Origin: Streptomyces sp. NBC_00683
Lineage (GTDB): Bacteria > Actinomycetota > Actinomycetes > Streptomycetales > Streptomycetaceae
Length of the DNA stretch: 64,000 nt
NCBI RefSeq assembly: GCF_036226745.1
Contig: NZ_CP109013.1
Location: 3,968,001 to 4,032,000 of the forward strand
Direction of reading: 5' to 3'
The position numbers were made by a program, and so were the translations under genes. The notes under the pieces were generated by a model. It searched no databases. It saw nothing but the letters and a program-made list of their open reading frames with translations, and was not told where the DNA came from. Positions 23,734 through 33,470 of the stretch are shown here, piece after piece (position 1 is the stretch's first letter; the number at the start of each line of letters is the position of its first letter).

Positions 23734-24687
23734 TCAGGCTCCTGGGTCGGGTTGTACGGGACCGGGCCGCTTGGCCCGCACCGCCTCCAGCTGGGCGGCG
23801 AAGGAGAGGCCGAGGAAGAGGGCGATGGAGGTGAGGTAGGCCCAGAGCAGCAGGGACATGAAGGCCGTGAGCGGGCCGTACACGGTGTCGAACGAACCGC
23901 TGACCTCGAGGTAGAGGCTGAGCAGCCAGGTCAGCGTCGTCCAGAGCACCAGGTACACGGCGGCGCCGAAGGCCAGCCAGGTGTAGCCCGGCTGGCGGCG
24001 CCTGGGCGACCGGCGGAAGATCGCGCTCGCCGAAATGACGACGAGGACCACCCCGGCGGGCCAGCGCAGCAGTTCGCATGCGGACCGGGCGCCGGCGCCG
24101 AGGTCGTACACCTCGACGACGGCCGGTACCAGGTCGCCTCCGGCCACCATGGCGACGAAGCCGATGCCGAGCGGGATTCCGGCGGTCAGCGACATCACGA
24201 GCCCCCGCAGGTACTTCAGGTGGAAGACCCGGTCCCGCTCGACCCCGTATATGCGGTTGGCACCGCGCTCTATCTGGCACATCGCCGTCGTCGTGTTGGT
24301 CAGGGAGAAGACGAGTCCGAACCACAGGGCGAGCTGGGCCCCGTCGTCGGCCCTCTGCCGGCTGCGGTCCAGCGCGTCGTCGACCACCGCGGCGCTCGGC
24401 CCCGCCGTGATCCGGTGGATCGTCAGTTCCGCCACCCTGCCCAGGTTCTCCGTGTGCAGGGCTGTCGACAGCCCGACGAAGGCGATGACCAGCGGCACCA
24501 CGGCCAGCACGGTCTGCAGGGCGAGCGCCCGGGAGTGGCTGAAGCCGTCGGCGTACCGGAAGCGGACGAAGGAGTCGCGCAGCAGCGGCCATCGGCCGTA
24601 GCGCCGCAGGGCGGTCAGCGCCTCGTCGCCGGAGAGTTCGCTGCCGACCATGTCGCGGGTCTGCGGGACCCGGGTGGCGGTGCCCAT
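23734..24687 (-). CDS. YihY/BrkB-family membrane protein
   Basis: A 317-aa protein with about six membrane segments. Motifs FSHSRALALQTVLAVVPLVIAFVGL and WPAGVVLVVISASAIFRRSP fit the YihY/virulence factor BrkB family. It sits between two lipid-phosphatase genes with near-zero spacing, so a role in envelope lipid handling is likely. Family function is still unclear. Confidence 0.88.
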   Translation of the reverse strand: MGTATRVPQTRDMVGSELSGDEALTALRRYGRWPLLRDSFVRFRYADGFSHSRALALQTVLAVVPLVIAFVGLSTALHTENLGRVAELTIHRITAGPSAAVVDDALDRSRQRADDGAQLALWFGLVFSLTNTTTAMCQIERGANRIYGVERDRVFHLKYLRGLVMSLTAGIPLGIGFVAMVAGGDLVPAVVEVYDLGAGARSACELLRWPAGVVLVVISASAIFRRSPRRRQPGYTWLAFGAAVYLVLWTTLTWLLSLYLEVSGSFDTVYGPLTAFMSLLLWAYLTSIALFLGLSFAAQLEAVRAKRPGPVQPDPGA

Positions 24688-24688
24688 C

Positions 24689-26482
24689 TCACTCCCCCCG
24701 CGCAGGCATGAGAACGGTCAGCGCGCCGGGCCTGACCTGGGCGGTGAGGCGCCGGCCCGGGGCCACGGGGTCGCCGTCCAGCTCGCGTGGCTGCGGTGAC
24801 TCGAAGCGGATGTCCGCGTGGCGGAAGGTGAAGTACTCCACGGGCAACCGGCCGGTGTGGCCGATCTCCCCCTCCGGCCTGCGGCGTACCAGCGAGACGA
24901 CGGCGCCCAGCCAGCCCATCGGTCCGCGCGGGTCGAGGATCATGAGGTCGAGCACGCCGTCGTCGGGCCGGGCCGCCGGGACCAGCGCGGCGCCGCCCTG
25001 GACCTTGCCGGTGTTGGCGAGGAGCACCATCCGGGCGGTGCGGCGCAGGGGCCGCGCTCCGTCGAGGCCGACCGTCAGGCGCATCCGGGGCGCGCGCAGT
25101 TCCCGCAGGCCCGCCACCACATAGGCGGGCCAGCCGAGTACGGCCTTGGCACGGTCGCTGGTGCTCTCCAGCATCGCGGCGTCGAGCCCGGCCCCGGACA
25201 TCACCGTGAAGTGCGCGGGCGCGATGCCGTCGCCCTCGATCCGCCCGAGGTCGATGCGGTGCGGAGCACCGCGCAGCGCGACGGCCAGCGCCTCCTCCGG
25301 TTTCACCGGGAGACCCAGGTTGCGGGCGAGGAGGTTGCCCGTGCCGCAGGGCACCACCGCGAGCGGTATGCCCGTACCGGCCAGCGCCTCCGCCGCCGCC
25401 CGGACGGTCCCGTCGCCGCCGCAGACCACGACGAGTGACGCCCCGTCCCGCACCGCGCGCGCCGTCTGTCCCTCCCCCGGGTCCTCGGCGGTCGTCGGCA
25501 CGAAGTCCGCCCCGTGGTGACCGTGGTCCTCGAGAACCCGTCGCAGGCCGGCACAGGCCGCCTCGTCGGTGACGGTGGGGTTGAAGACCACCGCGGTGCG
25601 ACCGGGGGCCTGCTCCGTCGACGCCCTGGGGGCCGGTGCCTTACGGGCCGCCGCGTCGGCAGGAGCGGGGGCGGGCACGTGCGGTCCGGTCAGCAGGGCG
25701 CGGCCGACGACGAGCAGGGACAGGCCGCCGTTGACCAGGCCTCCCGCGATGTCCGTCGGATGGTGCATCCCCCGGTACGCCCTGGCGATCCCCACCAGCA
25801 GGGGCACGAGGAACAGCAGTACCGCCACGGCCCTGCGCCACGGCCCCTTCGTCCGGTGCAGGACCAGGATCGCGATGCCGGCGTACAGGGCTGTCGCGGC
25901 GCCGGTGTGTCCTGAGGTGTAACTGGAGGTGGGGGGCGAGGCGTCGAGCCGTTCGACGTCCGGCCGGGTGCGGTCCACCGCTTCGGTGATGACCAGGAAG
26001 ACCAGGGACTGGAGCGAGACGGCGACGGACAGGAAGAGCGCGTCCCGCCACCTGGGAAGCCGTGGGACCACGAGGAGGACGAGGCAGGCCAGGAGGGTGC
26101 CCGCGACGACCGTGGCCGTGTTGCCCGCCTCGGAGACGACGAGGGACACCGTGTCGAGCGTGCCGGTACGGGCGCGCTCCAGCGCGTCGGTGACGTCGTC
26201 CTCGGACGTCAGCGGCCATACGCGGGCCGCGGGTCCGGTGATCAGGAGTCCGAACCCCACCATCAGGGCCGCCTGGCAGACCGCCGTCGAGGCGATGATC
26301 CCTGCGGCCCGGCCCATGCCCCCGGCGGTCTCCGGGGTACGGAGCGGGCGCTCCGCGACCGCCCGGGTCGGCCCGGAAAGCCGGGCCGGCCGGGCCGGGA
26401 CGTACTCGCCCGTAGGGGGTGGCGCGGCGGACACGTGCCCACCGGGGAGGGCGGTGCGTCTTTCCGGTGTGTCGGTCGGCAT
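24689..26482 (-). CDS. PAP2 phosphatase-diacylglycerol kinase fusion
   Basis: A 597-aa protein. The N-terminal membrane half is a PAP2 domain (DRTRPDVERLD, SGHTGAATALYAG, ARAYRGMHHPTDIAGG). The C-terminal half from about 290 is a DAGK catalytic domain with VVVCGGDGTVRAAAEALAGTG and PCGTGNLLARNLG. One enzyme removes and the other adds phosphate on diacylglycerol-type lipids, so the fusion may cycle a lipid between forms. The ATG at 26482 is used; the frame stays open to 26701 but that part looks non-coding. Confidence 0.88.
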   Translation of the reverse strand: MPTDTPERRTALPGGHVSAAPPPTGEYVPARPARLSGPTRAVAERPLRTPETAGGMGRAAGIIASTAVCQAALMVGFGLLITGPAARVWPLTSEDDVTDALERARTGTLDTVSLVVSEAGNTATVVAGTLLACLVLLVVPRLPRWRDALFLSVAVSLQSLVFLVITEAVDRTRPDVERLDASPPTSSYTSGHTGAATALYAGIAILVLHRTKGPWRRAVAVLLFLVPLLVGIARAYRGMHHPTDIAGGLVNGGLSLLVVGRALLTGPHVPAPAPADAAARKAPAPRASTEQAPGRTAVVFNPTVTDEAACAGLRRVLEDHGHHGADFVPTTAEDPGEGQTARAVRDGASLVVVCGGDGTVRAAAEALAGTGIPLAVVPCGTGNLLARNLGLPVKPEEALAVALRGAPHRIDLGRIEGDGIAPAHFTVMSGAGLDAAMLESTSDRAKAVLGWPAYVVAGLRELRAPRMRLTVGLDGARPLRRTARMVLLANTGKVQGGAALVPAARPDDGVLDLMILDPRGPMGWLGAVVSLVRRRPEGEIGHTGRLPVEYFTFRHADIRFESPQPRELDGDPVAPGRRLTAQVRPGALTVLMPARGE

Positions 26483-26764
26483 GGCGTTCCCGTCGTCTCG
26501 GTGGCCCTCGGGCTTTGGGTGGAACCGGGGCTCACCCGGCGTTTTCGCCGTGTTCCCCCTCCTCGCCCCTCCAGACCTGCAGACGGGAACCGCCTCTCTC
26601 CCCGTCACGGAACGGCGGCTGCCCCGGTCGCAGCGGCTGGGGGCCCTGTCATGCGCTGCCGAGCCGACGAGGTGTCCACGCGACGCACCTGACCAGGCCA
26701 AACGGCGCCCTAGCCCCCACTGCCGGGGCCCGCGTCCGGCCCAGGGCGCCTAGCGGCAGCACCG

Positions 26765-27703
26765 TCATTGCTGTGTCCGAACGCGCAGGGCCTGGACGGA
26801 CCAGTCCAACTCCGGGGCCAGACTCTCCGGGGCCGGCCAGCCGTTGATCACGGCAAGCAGCCGGAGGTACCGCTCCCTGCGGGGGTCGTTCACGCTCTCC
26901 AGCCGAGCCGCCAGCCGACGGCGCAACTCGACGTCGTCGGGGCGGGCGAGGAGGTGCGCGTAGTGCGCCGTGAACGCCGCGACGACCGGATCGGCCTGGG
27001 GCGAGGCCGGGTCGATGCCGGCGGCCAGGGCCGGGCCGGCCTGGTCACGGACGACTGCGGCAATGTCGCGGCGCGGGCCCGTCGTTTCGATTACGGCCTG
27101 CTCAGTTTCCTGGTACTCGGCCAGCCGCCGCAACACGGAGCGGAAATCCGGGTCCAGGGACATTTCGGCCAACTCCACCCACGCCTGGACCTGTTCCGGC
27201 TCCGGGTTGTCGGGCAGCTCGGGGGTCATCGAGCGCATGACCCCCGCAAAGACGGGGGCCGCGTCAGGACCGCCGAAGACGGCGTCGAGGAAATCGCCGG
27301 TCAGACGACGGCGTTCCGCCTCGGAGAGCTGGGCCAGTCGGTGCATGAGTTCCGTCTCCTCAGGTGTGGACCCGCGCTCGGCGACCGCCGTCAGCACCGC
27401 GCGCCGCAGGCGCAGGACACGGATCTGCACGGTCAGTGCTTCGGCGTGCGCCGCGGCGACCTCCGGAAGCGAGACCTCGCGGTCCACGACCTTGCGGATC
27501 GTGGGAAGGTCCAGCCCCAGCTCGCGCAGGGTCCGCACGAGGTCCAGGCGTGCGACGGCGTCGGTGTCGTAAAGGCGGTAGCCGGCCGGGCTGCGGTCAG
27601 TCGGCGCCACGATTCCGCGATCGGAGTAGAACCGAATGGTCTTGACCGTGAGACCGGTCCGCCGAGCGAGTTCGCCGATCGAGTAGAGCGTGTCGCCGTT
27701 CAT
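26765..27703 (-). CDS. MerR-family transcriptional regulator
   Basis: A 312-aa regulator. The MerR winged helix is at residues 5-75 (YSIGELARRTGLTVKTIRFYSDRG then SPAGYRLYDTDAVARL), followed by a dimerising coiled coil and a long C-terminal domain of about 200 residues. The C-terminal domain is helical and has no Cys cluster, so an organic ligand is more likely than a metal. Target genes are unknown. Confidence 0.9.
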   Translation of the reverse strand: MNGDTLYSIGELARRTGLTVKTIRFYSDRGIVAPTDRSPAGYRLYDTDAVARLDLVRTLRELGLDLPTIRKVVDREVSLPEVAAAHAEALTVQIRVLRLRRAVLTAVAERGSTPEETELMHRLAQLSEAERRRLTGDFLDAVFGGPDAAPVFAGVMRSMTPELPDNPEPEQVQAWVELAEMSLDPDFRSVLRRLAEYQETEQAVIETTGPRRDIAAVVRDQAGPALAAGIDPASPQADPVVAAFTAHYAHLLARPDDVELRRRLAARLESVNDPRRERYLRLLAVINGWPAPESLAPELDWSVQALRVRTQQ

Positions 27704-27950
27704 GCCCCCATGTTCGTGTCTCCCCCTACTGGAGACTCAAGTCAACGGTGGAGCGGTTCGAGGAGTACGGCGCCGATCAGTGGTTCGGGCGCCGGCTCCC
27801 CGCCCGCGGGTCGACCGCACGCAGGGGGCTCGGCACCGGCCCTTGCCGCACCGGCTAACGTGACGCCCGTGCCCGCCTGTTGCCAGGTGCTCAGGCAGCG
27901 CGGAACGGGTAGGCAGTGCACAGAGAGCAAGGAGATCGGGGAGAGCGATC

Positions 27951-28199
27951 ATGAGCGAGTCTCTGAAGACCTTCGTCGGCGGTGCCGAGGTGGAGGTGCC
28001 CAACAGCATCCCCGCCATCCGCGCCGCGCTGCCCGAGGACAGACGTGAGGAGTTCGACCTCGCGATCAACGGGGCGGGTGTCCACGAGATCCAGGCCGTC
28101 ATGCGGCACTGGATGCTGGAGTCCGTCCCCGATCCCGAGGCCGAGCAGATCCTGGAACGGCTGGCGCAGGACGAGGCCGAGAGGCGGAGCGTCGCTTGA
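27951..28199 (+). CDS. Antitoxin-like protein (DUF6247-like)
   Basis: An 82-aa acidic protein with an N-terminal FVGGAEVEVPNSIPAIRAALPEDRREEF pattern and helical C-terminus. It is followed by a RelE-like gene with a 4-nt overlap (TTGA), the usual antitoxin-first order. Assignment to the DUF6247 group is from memory of its motif and is tentative. Confidence 0.7.
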   Translation: MSESLKTFVGGAEVEVPNSIPAIRAALPEDRREEFDLAINGAGVHEIQAVMRHWMLESVPDPEAEQILERLAQDEAERRSVA

Positions 28200-28438
28200 G
28201 TTTCCGCATCTCCTACGCGCCGCCGGCCGACGACACCCTGGCCAAGATGCGGGACGGCGACTTCTTCCGGGACGAGATGGCACGCACCCTGGGCAAGGAT
28301 CCGTACGGGCACGGGTCGTCCGCCGTCAAACGGGAGCACGACCGGCGCGAGGCGACGGTGTACGGGGCGATCGTCCTCTACTACGTCTCCGGATCCGTGC
28401 TGACGGTCACCGTGGTCAGACTCGTTCCACTGCCGTGA
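28196..28438 (+). CDS. RelE/ParE-like toxin candidate
   Basis: An 80-aa basic protein with the RelE-like layout: FRISYAPPADDTLAKM helix, DPYGHGS turn, AVKREHDRREATVYGAIVLYYVSGSVLTVTVVRLV strands (about 43-77). It starts at TTG 28196 overlapping the antitoxin stop. Translational coupling and size support a type II toxin; activity is not shown. Confidence 0.68.
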   Translation: MSFRISYAPPADDTLAKMRDGDFFRDEMARTLGKDPYGHGSSAVKREHDRREATVYGAIVLYYVSGSVLTVTVVRLVPLP

Positions 28439-28455
28439 ACCGAGGGGATCCGCCG

Positions 28456-29460
28456 ATGCAGACCGGTACAACTGCCGCCGTACTCAGGGCCGTCGGGGTC
28501 CCGGAGGGCGCCGTCGTCTCCTGCGAGCCGCTCACCGGCGGCACGTACAACACCGTCACCCGCGTCACGCTCCGGGACGGCCGCGACTGGGTGGTGAAGA
28601 TCCCGCCCCTCCACGCCACCGGGATGAGCTACGAACAGCGCCTGCTGGTCAACGAGGTCGCCTTCTACGAGGCCGCCACGGCAGTCGGCGGCGGCAGGAT
28701 CCCGCAGGTCGTGCACAGTGAACTCGACTCCGGGGCACCGGCAGGCGCGTACGTCGTCATGACCGCGTGTCCGGGGCGGCCCTGGAACGACCTGGCCGAG
28801 GATCTGCTGGACGGTGAGGAGCAGCGGCTGCGCACGGAGCTCGGGCGGATCGTCGGCCGTCTCCACACCGTGCGGGGACCGGCCGGATTCGGGTACCCCG
28901 CCGAATCGCTCGGACCGCTCTCCCCCACCTGGCGCGAGGCGTTCACCGGGATGGCCGGTGCGGTGCTCGCCGACGCGGAGAAGTACGGGGCCAGGCTGCC
29001 GCGCCCGGTGGCGGAGATCCGGGCGGTGCTGGACGCCGCCACGCCCGTGCTGGACGAGGTGACCGTCCCGGCTCTGGTCCACTTCGATCTGTGGCAGGGC
29101 AATGTGCTGGTGACCGGGGAGCCGGGTGCCCGGTCCATCGGCGGAGTCATCGACGGCGAGCGGATGTTCTGGGGCGATCCGGTGGCCGATTTCGTCTCGA
29201 CGGCCCTGCTCGGCGATCTGGAGGAGGACAAGGACTTCCTCGCCGGGTACGCGTCCGTGACGGGCGGCCCGGTGGAGTTCACCGCGTCCGTACGGCTGAG
29301 GATCGCCCTCTACCGCAGCTACCTCTACCTGATCATGCTCACCGAGACGGTTCCCCGGGAGGCCCCGGAGGACGCCCTGGAGTGGACGTGGAGGGAGGTG
29401 GCGCCGCGGCTCGTGGCGGCACTGGAGGCAGTGGAGTCGGCGCCGCGCTCGCGGGAGTGA
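28456..29460 (+). CDS. Aminoglycoside-phosphotransferase-family protein
   Basis: A 334-aa kinase-like protein. LTGGTYNTVTRV near 28-39 and WVVKIPP form the nucleotide-binding lobe. LVHFDLWQGNVLV near 210-222 is the Brenner-type catalytic loop and GVIDGERMFWGDP the metal-binding segment. GAGGGG precedes the ATG at 28456. The substrate is unknown; this subgroup phosphorylates sugars, choline or antibiotics. Confidence 0.85.
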   Translation: MQTGTTAAVLRAVGVPEGAVVSCEPLTGGTYNTVTRVTLRDGRDWVVKIPPLHATGMSYEQRLLVNEVAFYEAATAVGGGRIPQVVHSELDSGAPAGAYVVMTACPGRPWNDLAEDLLDGEEQRLRTELGRIVGRLHTVRGPAGFGYPAESLGPLSPTWREAFTGMAGAVLADAEKYGARLPRPVAEIRAVLDAATPVLDEVTVPALVHFDLWQGNVLVTGEPGARSIGGVIDGERMFWGDPVADFVSTALLGDLEEDKDFLAGYASVTGGPVEFTASVRLRIALYRSYLYLIMLTETVPREAPEDALEWTWREVAPRLVAALEAVESAPRSRE

Positions 29461-29486
29461 GCGCGGCGCCGGTGCGGCGGGGGGCG

Positions 29487-31256
29487 TCAGCGGGTCAGGT
29501 CGCGCTGTGCCTGGTACAGGTTGCGCGGGCGGACGGCCTCAGGAGTCCCGTACGCCTCCAGGCGGGTGTGCAGGTCGCCGGTGAAGTCGGGGACGTCGAT
29601 CTGGTCGAACTCCGTCACCTCGCTGATGCCGACCGTCGCGCTGTACGGGGCGAGGCCGTCGATCCGCATGAGGCCTGCGCGGCCGTTGGTGACCCGGATG
29701 TTCCAGTGGGTGAACCGGGCGCCGAAGAGGGGGCCCGCGCTGGCGTCGCCGCCGTGGCGCCCGTTGTTGTCGACCGTGATGTCCGTACGGACGTTGGCGA
29801 ACGGCATGCCCCGGTGGGAGTCGAACGTACCCATCTCCATCCGCCCGTTCGACCAGACGTTGTAGCTGGACAGGCCCTCGACGTTGATGCCGTGGAGCTG
29901 GGTCCCGGCGGGCGCCGGGACCGTGCGCTCCTCGACGGTGAAGTCCTCGATCAGGTTGTCGTGCGAGCCCTCGCGGCAGTAGTACGGGTGGTGCGCGCCC
30001 CGGCCCGTGACCTTCGTACGGCGCAGGGTGCAGGCGGACGCGCCGATCAGCCCGAAGCCGTTGTCGACGTGGCGGACGGTGATGTCGTCCGCCCAGCAGT
30101 CGTAGGCGCACTGGAAGGCGACGCCGTTGTACCCCTTGTCGAGCAGGTGCGGTGACTGCGGGGTCTCGACCGCTTCGAGGGTGAGGCCCTCGACACCGGA
30201 GTCGGTGAGCGGGGTGGCGAGGGTGGTGAGACGGGGGTCCCACTCGGGACGCACGTCGAGCGGGAGGGGCCGCTCCAGGGTGACCTTCCGCCCGCGTACG
30301 GCGGTGATGCGCACCGGCCATTCGTAGGGGACGTACGAGGTCAGCTTCGTCTTGTCGTCCCAGACGTACGACGCGGCGCCCTCGCTGTCGCCCGCCATGT
30401 GCCGCAGCAGCGTGTGGCCGGCGTCGTCGGCGAGGCGGAGGAGGACCAGCCGGCCCGGCTTCAGGTGCCGTGCGGAGGAGACGGTGACCGTCCGGTCGCC
30501 GCGGCGGGCGGGGGCGACGGTGGTCAGGGTCTCCCACTCGTCGCGCTTGTTGCCGGTCCAGCCCTCGAAGGGCCAGGCCTTCGCCCTGATCGCGTCGGTG
30601 AGCGAGGTCCAGCGGTCTTCCGGGCAGAGCCAGACGAGGCCGCCGGCCCAGGACCAGCTGGACTTGTCGCCGCCGTAGCGGCTGCCGTAGGCGCCGATGA
30701 GCTCGGTGAGGTTCCTGGTCGCGTACAGCTTCGTCGCACCGCTGCCCGCGCCGCGCACCACGACGTTGCTGTGGCCGATGCGGATGATGTCGTCGATGCG
30801 GTACGTCCCTGCCGGGATGAGCACCGTGCCACCGCCACGCTCTCCGGCAGCGGCGATGGCACGGTTGATTGCGGGGGCGGCGTCGGCCGAACCGTCCGGC
30901 ATGGCCCCGTACTCCAGGACGTCCGCGACGAAGGGACGGACGGCCCGGCGCGGGAGGGCGGAGCCCGAGCGGTAGCCGGCGCGGCCGATGAATGGGATCT
31001 GGGGGTGGGTGAACGGGGCGGCGGTGAACTCCCGCCACAGGGGCGACGGTCCCGGGGTGCGGGCACCGGAACCTGCCGCGCCTGCGGTCCCTCCCGCCCC
31101 TTCTGCCCCTTCCGCAACGGCGCCGCTCGCCGTGCGTGCCGTACCGCCGCCGTTCTCGGCCCGTGCCGTGCCCGCGCCACCGAGCGCCCCGGCGGCGGCC
31201 GCCGCGGTGACGGCGACGGCGCTGCCGAGCAGCCGGCGTCTGCTGAGGTTCCCCAT
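29487..31256 (-). CDS. TAT-exported right-handed beta-helix protein
   Basis: A 589-aa secreted protein. The N-terminal NLSRRRLLGSAVAVTAAAAAGALGG is a twin-arginine signal. Residues 110-165 (YGAMPDGSADAAPAINRAI, GGGTVLIPAGTYRID) match the pectate-lyase-3 type opening of beta-helix glycan lyases, and repeated strand-turn units follow to the end. The likely job is cleavage of a polysaccharide outside the cell. The ATG at 31256 is used. A perfect inverted repeat lies 22 nt upstream. Confidence 0.82.
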   Translation of the reverse strand: MGNLSRRRLLGSAVAVTAAAAAGALGGAGTARAENGGGTARTASGAVAEGAEGAGGTAGAAGSGARTPGPSPLWREFTAAPFTHPQIPFIGRAGYRSGSALPRRAVRPFVADVLEYGAMPDGSADAAPAINRAIAAAGERGGGTVLIPAGTYRIDDIIRIGHSNVVVRGAGSGATKLYATRNLTELIGAYGSRYGGDKSSWSWAGGLVWLCPEDRWTSLTDAIRAKAWPFEGWTGNKRDEWETLTTVAPARRGDRTVTVSSARHLKPGRLVLLRLADDAGHTLLRHMAGDSEGAASYVWDDKTKLTSYVPYEWPVRITAVRGRKVTLERPLPLDVRPEWDPRLTTLATPLTDSGVEGLTLEAVETPQSPHLLDKGYNGVAFQCAYDCWADDITVRHVDNGFGLIGASACTLRRTKVTGRGAHHPYYCREGSHDNLIEDFTVEERTVPAPAGTQLHGINVEGLSSYNVWSNGRMEMGTFDSHRGMPFANVRTDITVDNNGRHGGDASAGPLFGARFTHWNIRVTNGRAGLMRIDGLAPYSATVGISEVTEFDQIDVPDFTGDLHTRLEAYGTPEAVRPRNLYQAQRDLTR

Positions 31257-31278
31257 GAGCCCGAACCGCCTTTCAGGT

Positions 31279-31297
31279 ATATGAACGACGTTCATAT
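31279..31297. promoter_or_regulatory. Palindromic operator upstream of the beta-helix gene
   Basis: ATATGAACG and CGTTCATAT flank a single A to give a 19-bp inverted repeat. Its AT-rich form in high-GC DNA and its position before the beta-helix gene suggest a regulator site, perhaps of a GntR (FadR-like) or TetR protein encoded elsewhere. Confidence 0.72.
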
Positions 31298-31375
31298 CTG
31301 CGTCGGCGGCGAGCATGCCACGGCGCGACGGCGCAGCGGAAGATGCCTGCGCTGCCGAATTCGTGGAGCTGAAGG

Positions 31376-31885
31376 TCAGTTGGCCGGGCGCTGGGTCAGG
31401 TGGGTGAACGCGTCCAGATTCCGGGTGGATTCGCCCCGCTCGACCCGCCAGGCGTACTCCTTGCGGATCGCGCTCGCGAAGCCCAGTTCGAGGAGGGAGT
31501 TGAAAGCGCCGTCCGCCGCCTCCAGAACGGTGCCCAGCAGCCGGTCGAGCTCCTCGGGGGTGACCACCGAGAGCGGGAACTTGCCGACGAGGTAGACGTC
31601 GCCGAGCGGGTCGATCGCGTAACTCACCCCGAACAGGCGCAGATTGCGCTCAAGGAGCCAGCGGTGCACGGCCGCGTCGTTCTCGTCCGGGTGACGGACG
31701 ACGAACGCGTTGAGGGAGAGGGAGTGCTTGCCGACGCGCAGGGAACAGGTCGTGGACAGCTTCCGGGTGCCGGGCAGTTTCACGACGAAGGTGCCGGGCT
31801 CGGGGCTCTCCCACTCGAGCTCCGCGTCGTTCAGCGTCGCCTCGATGACCTGCGCCACTGCTGCTTCGTCGGATACGTCAGCCAT
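31376..31885 (-). CDS. YbjN-domain protein
   Basis: A 169-aa soluble protein with the YbjN layout: alternating strands through FVVKLPGTRKLSTTC and LSLNAFVVRHPDEN, then WLLERNLRLFGVSYAIDPLGDVYLVGKFP near 78-106. It is a likely tir-like chaperone fold. It lies next to mshA on the same strand, as in other Streptomyces. Specific role unknown. Confidence 0.85.
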   Translation of the reverse strand: MADVSDEAAVAQVIEATLNDAELEWESPEPGTFVVKLPGTRKLSTTCSLRVGKHSLSLNAFVVRHPDENDAAVHRWLLERNLRLFGVSYAIDPLGDVYLVGKFPLSVVTPEELDRLLGTVLEAADGAFNSLLELGFASAIRKEYAWRVERGESTRNLDAFTHLTQRPAN

Positions 31886-31922
31886 GGTGCGAGCGTACGA
31901 CAGAGGTACCGGGGACGAGACC

Positions 31923-33275
31923 TCAGCCGTGGTGCGTGCGTGCCCGGCGGCGGTGTTCGTACATCGCCGCCGTGTACACGTCGGCGGTGGCCGAGGCCGC
32001 CGTGTCCCAGCCGAACGACTGGGCGTGGGCGGCGGCCGCCGCGCCCATCCGGCCGACCAGCTCCGGACTCTCGGCGAACCGGCCCAGGGCCCGCGCGTAC
32101 GCGTCCGGGTCGTGGCCCGGGATCAGGAAGCCGCTCACCTCGTCCCGCACAGCCACCGGAAGACCGCCGACCGCCGCCGCGATCACCGGCGTACCGGAGG
32201 CCTGGGCCTCTATGGCGACGAGCCCGAACGACTCGCTGTACGAGGGCATGACCAGCACGGACGCCGCCCGGAACCAGTCGGCGAGCTGGTCCTGCCCGAC
32301 CGGCGGGTGGAAGCGCACGACATCGGCGATCCCCAGGCGCGCGGCCAGCTTCTGCAGGCCCTCCGGCTTGGCCAGCCCGCTGCCGCTGGGGCCGCCGACG
32401 ACCGGCACGACGATGCGGGAGCGCAGCGAGGGCTCACGCTCAAGGAGTACGGCGACGGCGCGCAGCAGCACGTCGGGGGCCTTCAGCGGCTGGATGCGGC
32501 CGGCGAAGAGCGGGACCAGGGCGTCCTGCGGCAGTCCGAGGCGGGCCCGCGCGGCGGCGCGGCCGTCGGCGGGACTGAAACGGTCCAGGTTGACCCCAGG
32601 GTGGACGACGGCGACCGAGGCCGGGTCGGCCTCGTAGAAGCGGACGAGCTCGTCCGCTTCCTCCGCGGTGTTCGCGATGAGCCGGTCGGAGGCGTTCACG
32701 ATCTGCGTCTCGCCGATGACCCGCGCGGCGGGCTCGGGGGTGTCACCCTCGGCGAGCGCGGCGTTCTTGACCTTCGCCATGGTGTGCATGGCGTGGACGA
32801 GGGGGACGCCCCAGCGCTGGGCGGCGAGCCAGCCGACCTGGCCGGAGAGCCAGTAGTGCGAGTGGACGAGGTCGTAGTGGCCGGGGCGCTGACCGGCCCA
32901 GGCCTGCATCACGCCGTGTGTGAAGGCGCAGAGCTGCGCGGGCAGCTCCTCCTTGGCCAGGCCCTCGTACGGCCCCGCGTCGACGTGCCGGACCAGGACG
33001 CCCGGTGCCAGTTCGACCGACGGGGGCAGGGCGCCCGTGGTGGCCCGGGTGAAGATCTCGACCTCGACGTTGATCGCGGCCAGGCGCTTGGCCAGCTCCA
33101 CGATGTACACGTTCATGCCGCCCGCGTCGCCGGTGCCCGGCTGGTGCAGCGGGGAGGTGTGCACGGAGAGCATCGCGACACGCCGGGGCTTGCGGTGGCC
33201 ACCGGAGAAGCCGCCGGGGAAGCGGATGCGGGGTGCCACACGGCTGTTGCCGAGCCGGGAGACGTACTGGCTCAC
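31923..33275 (-). CDS. mshA: D-inositol-3-phosphate glycosyltransferase
   Basis: A 450-aa GT-B enzyme that transfers N-acetylglucosamine from UDP-GlcNAc to inositol-3-phosphate, the first step of mycothiol synthesis. [27 protein letters not shown] near 39-65 is the acceptor and UDP-binding N-terminal signature; [13 protein letters not shown] and [22 protein letters not shown] are the C-terminal donor motifs. Start is GTG 33275 behind GAGGAGGAG. The length equals that of known Streptomyces MshA. Confidence 0.95.
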   Translation of the reverse strand: MSQYVSRLGNSRVAPRIRFPGGFSGGHRKPRRVAMLSVHTSPLHQPGTGDAGGMNVYIVELAKRLAAINVEVEIFTRATTGALPPSVELAPGVLVRHVDAGPYEGLAKEELPAQLCAFTHGVMQAWAGQRPGHYDLVHSHYWLSGQVGWLAAQRWGVPLVHAMHTMAKVKNAALAEGDTPEPAARVIGETQIVNASDRLIANTAEEADELVRFYEADPASVAVVHPGVNLDRFSPADGRAAARARLGLPQDALVPLFAGRIQPLKAPDVLLRAVAVLLEREPSLRSRIVVPVVGGPSGSGLAKPEGLQKLAARLGIADVVRFHPPVGQDQLADWFRAASVLVMPSYSESFGLVAIEAQASGTPVIAAAVGGLPVAVRDEVSGFLIPGHDPDAYARALGRFAESPELVGRMGAAAAAHAQSFGWDTAASATADVYTAAMYEHRRRARTHHG

Positions 33276-33470
33276 GTGGGTCCGCTCCTCCTCGCTCGGG
33301 GCATCACGCGTCGGGGGCACACGGCCCCTCTCAAGTGGCAAAACAGCGGAACAAGGCCTTTCATTTCCACTTTGCCAAATGATTGCCATCCGACCGGCGC
33401 GGCCCGTGCCCGCCTGCCCTCCGACAGCTCCTCGCCTGCCCCGTCCACGGCTTCGCATACGCTCGCTGTC

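Noticed and set aside
22727..24592. 621-aa minus-strand frame across PAP2 and YihY genes
   Set aside because: Only the last 56 codons resemble protein. The rest is the wrong frame of two well-supported membrane genes.
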